A DNA stretch of 13,984 bases from NCBI GenBank assembly GCA_021826035.1, contig JAKBBE010000065.1, positions 1 through 13,984 on the forward strand, read 5' to 3'. Of the stretch, positions 13,251-13,984 are shown one piece after another. The notes beneath the pieces were generated by a model that was not told where the DNA came from, searched no databases, and was given only the letters and a program-made list of their open reading frames with translations. Position 1 is the stretch's first letter. Every line of letters starts with the position of its first letter. Origin of the DNA: Pseudomonadota bacterium. Its GTDB lineage: Bacteria > Pseudomonadota > Gammaproteobacteria > Steroidobacterales > Steroidobacteraceae. A program made the position numbers and the translations under genes.

Positions 13251-13984
13251 TCAAGCCGTACCCTGAGCCGCCCGGCGATCCCCGTAGTACTCGCGGAACC
13301 ACTCGACGAACTGCCGCACCCCCACCTCCACCGGCGTTGCGGGCCGGTAACCGACGTCCCGAGCGAGGTCTTCGACATCGGCGCAGGTCTCAGGAACATC
13401 GCCCGGCTGCAGCGGCAGGAAGCGCTTCTCGGCCTGGCGCCCGAGACACTGCTCGAGCACCTCGATGTAGCGCATCAGCTCGACCGCCTGGTGGTTGCCG
13501 ATGTTGTACAGGCGGTATGGCGCTCGGCTGCTCGCCGGATCGTGCGTCGCGCCGTCCCAGTGCGGATCGGGCGCGGCAATGTGCTCACAGACACGCACGA
13601 CGCCCTCGGCGATATCGTCCACGTACGTGAAGTCGCGTTTGTGACGGCCGTTGTTGTAGACGTCGATGGGCTTGCCATCGAGGATGTTGCGAGCGAACTG
13701 GAACAGCGCCATGTCGGGCCGGCCCCACGGGCCGTAGACGGTGAAGAAGCGCAGCCCCGTGGTCGGCACGCCGAACAATGCCGAGTAGCTGTGTGCCATG
13801 GCCTCGTTGGCCTTCTTGGTCGCCGCATAGATCGACAGCGGATGATCGGCTCCGCGGTGCGGCGAGAACGGCATGTCGGTATTGGCGCCGTAGACCGAAC
13901 TGGTCGAGGCGTAGACCAGATGCTCGATGCCGTTGTGACGGCATCCTTCGAGCACCGTCAGCGTCCCGGAGACATTGCTGCGCA
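13251..13984 (-). CDS. UDP-glucuronate 4-epimerase, N-terminus beyond the window (partial)
   Basis: About 243 C-terminal residues of an extended short-chain dehydrogenase are present; the frame stays open to the right edge, and the NAD-binding glycine motif lies outside. Seen: [30 protein letters not shown], the catalytic Tyr-Lys in [67 protein letters not shown] and [15 protein letters not shown]. This set is characteristic of bacterial UDP-glucuronate 4-epimerases (CapI/GAE-like, about 335 residues), which make UDP-galacturonate for capsule or LPS. Another UDP-sugar 4-epimerase is possible but less likely. A GTG at 13955 is not the true start, because conserved residues continue upstream of it. 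It lies 157 bases before the lactonase gene on the same strand and is probably a separate unit, given the promoter candidate between them. Confidence 0.9.
   Translation of the reverse strand, partial: RSNVSGTLTVLEGCRHNGIEHLVYASTSSVYGANTDMPFSPHRGADHPLSIYAATKKANEAMAHSYSALFGVPTTGLRFFTVYGPWGRPDMALFQFARNILDGKPIDVYNNGRHKRDFTYVDDIAEGVVRVCEHIAAPDPHWDGATHDPASSRAPYRLYNIGNHQAVELMRYIEVLEQCLGRQAEKRFLPLQPGDVPETCADVEDLARDVGYRPATPVEVGVRQFVEWFREYYGDRRAAQGTA

Noticed and set aside
12065..13630. Long plus-strand frame across the lactonase and epimerase genes
   Set aside because: It crosses the promoter region and two genes with clear motifs on the other strand, and has no domain of its own.

Overview
The window is a GC-rich, gene-dense chromosomal segment. 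The proteins look gammaproteobacterial (Xanthomonadales, Nevskiales or Steroidobacter-like): a SUF operon tail with SufU and SufT, an omega-amino acid aminotransferase, a secreted peptide-amidase-like enzyme, c-di-GMP signalling, and oxidative sugar-acid catabolism. The lineage is inferred from this gene mix, not from a marker gene. I saw no rRNA, tRNA, CRISPR array, prophage or insertion sequence.

Layout. (1) 1-1082, plus strand: end of sufS, then sufU and sufT, tightly coupled; this is Fe-S cluster assembly. (2) 1083-1606: over 500 bases with no convincing gene, but with four successive inverted repeats at 1184-1312. (3) 1607-4641: a class III aminotransferase (minus) divergent from an exported amidase (plus). 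(4) 4648-7581, minus strand: an ANTAR response regulator whose receiver lacks the phospho-acceptor Asp, a short uncharacterised ORF, and a protein with a degenerate GGDEF and an intact EAL domain. The ORF and the GGDEF/EAL gene overlap by 10 bases. Between the ANTAR gene and these two lies a four-segment array of mutually complementary repeats (6849-6893) that looks like a leader or attenuator. (5) 7912-13093: a sugar-acid module. A FadR-type GntR regulator (minus) is divergent from a XylD/AraD-type sugar-acid dehydratase and a DUF1348 NTF2-like gene (plus). These face a convergent minus-strand pair: an SMP-30 family lactonase followed by a DgoK-type 2-keto-3-deoxy sugar kinase. (6) 13251 to the right edge, minus strand: C-terminal three quarters of a UDP-glucuronate 4-epimerase.

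How the genes fit together. Lactonase, dehydratase and kinase are three consecutive steps of a De Ley-Doudoroff-like route: lactone to aldonate, to 2-keto-3-deoxy-aldonate, to its 6-phosphate. The initial sugar dehydrogenase and the final aldolase are not in the window. The two transcription units of this module share an AT-rich palindrome, NTGATTATTCAN. Its outermost base pair differs between the copies but stays complementary (8760-8771 and 13229-13240), making it the best operator candidate for the GntR regulator.

The least explained parts, and the places where something undescribed is most likely, are the repeat array between the ANTAR gene and the c-di-GMP gene, the hairpin cluster after sufT, and the 15-bp hairpin that reaches into the ribosome binding site of the NTF2-like gene.
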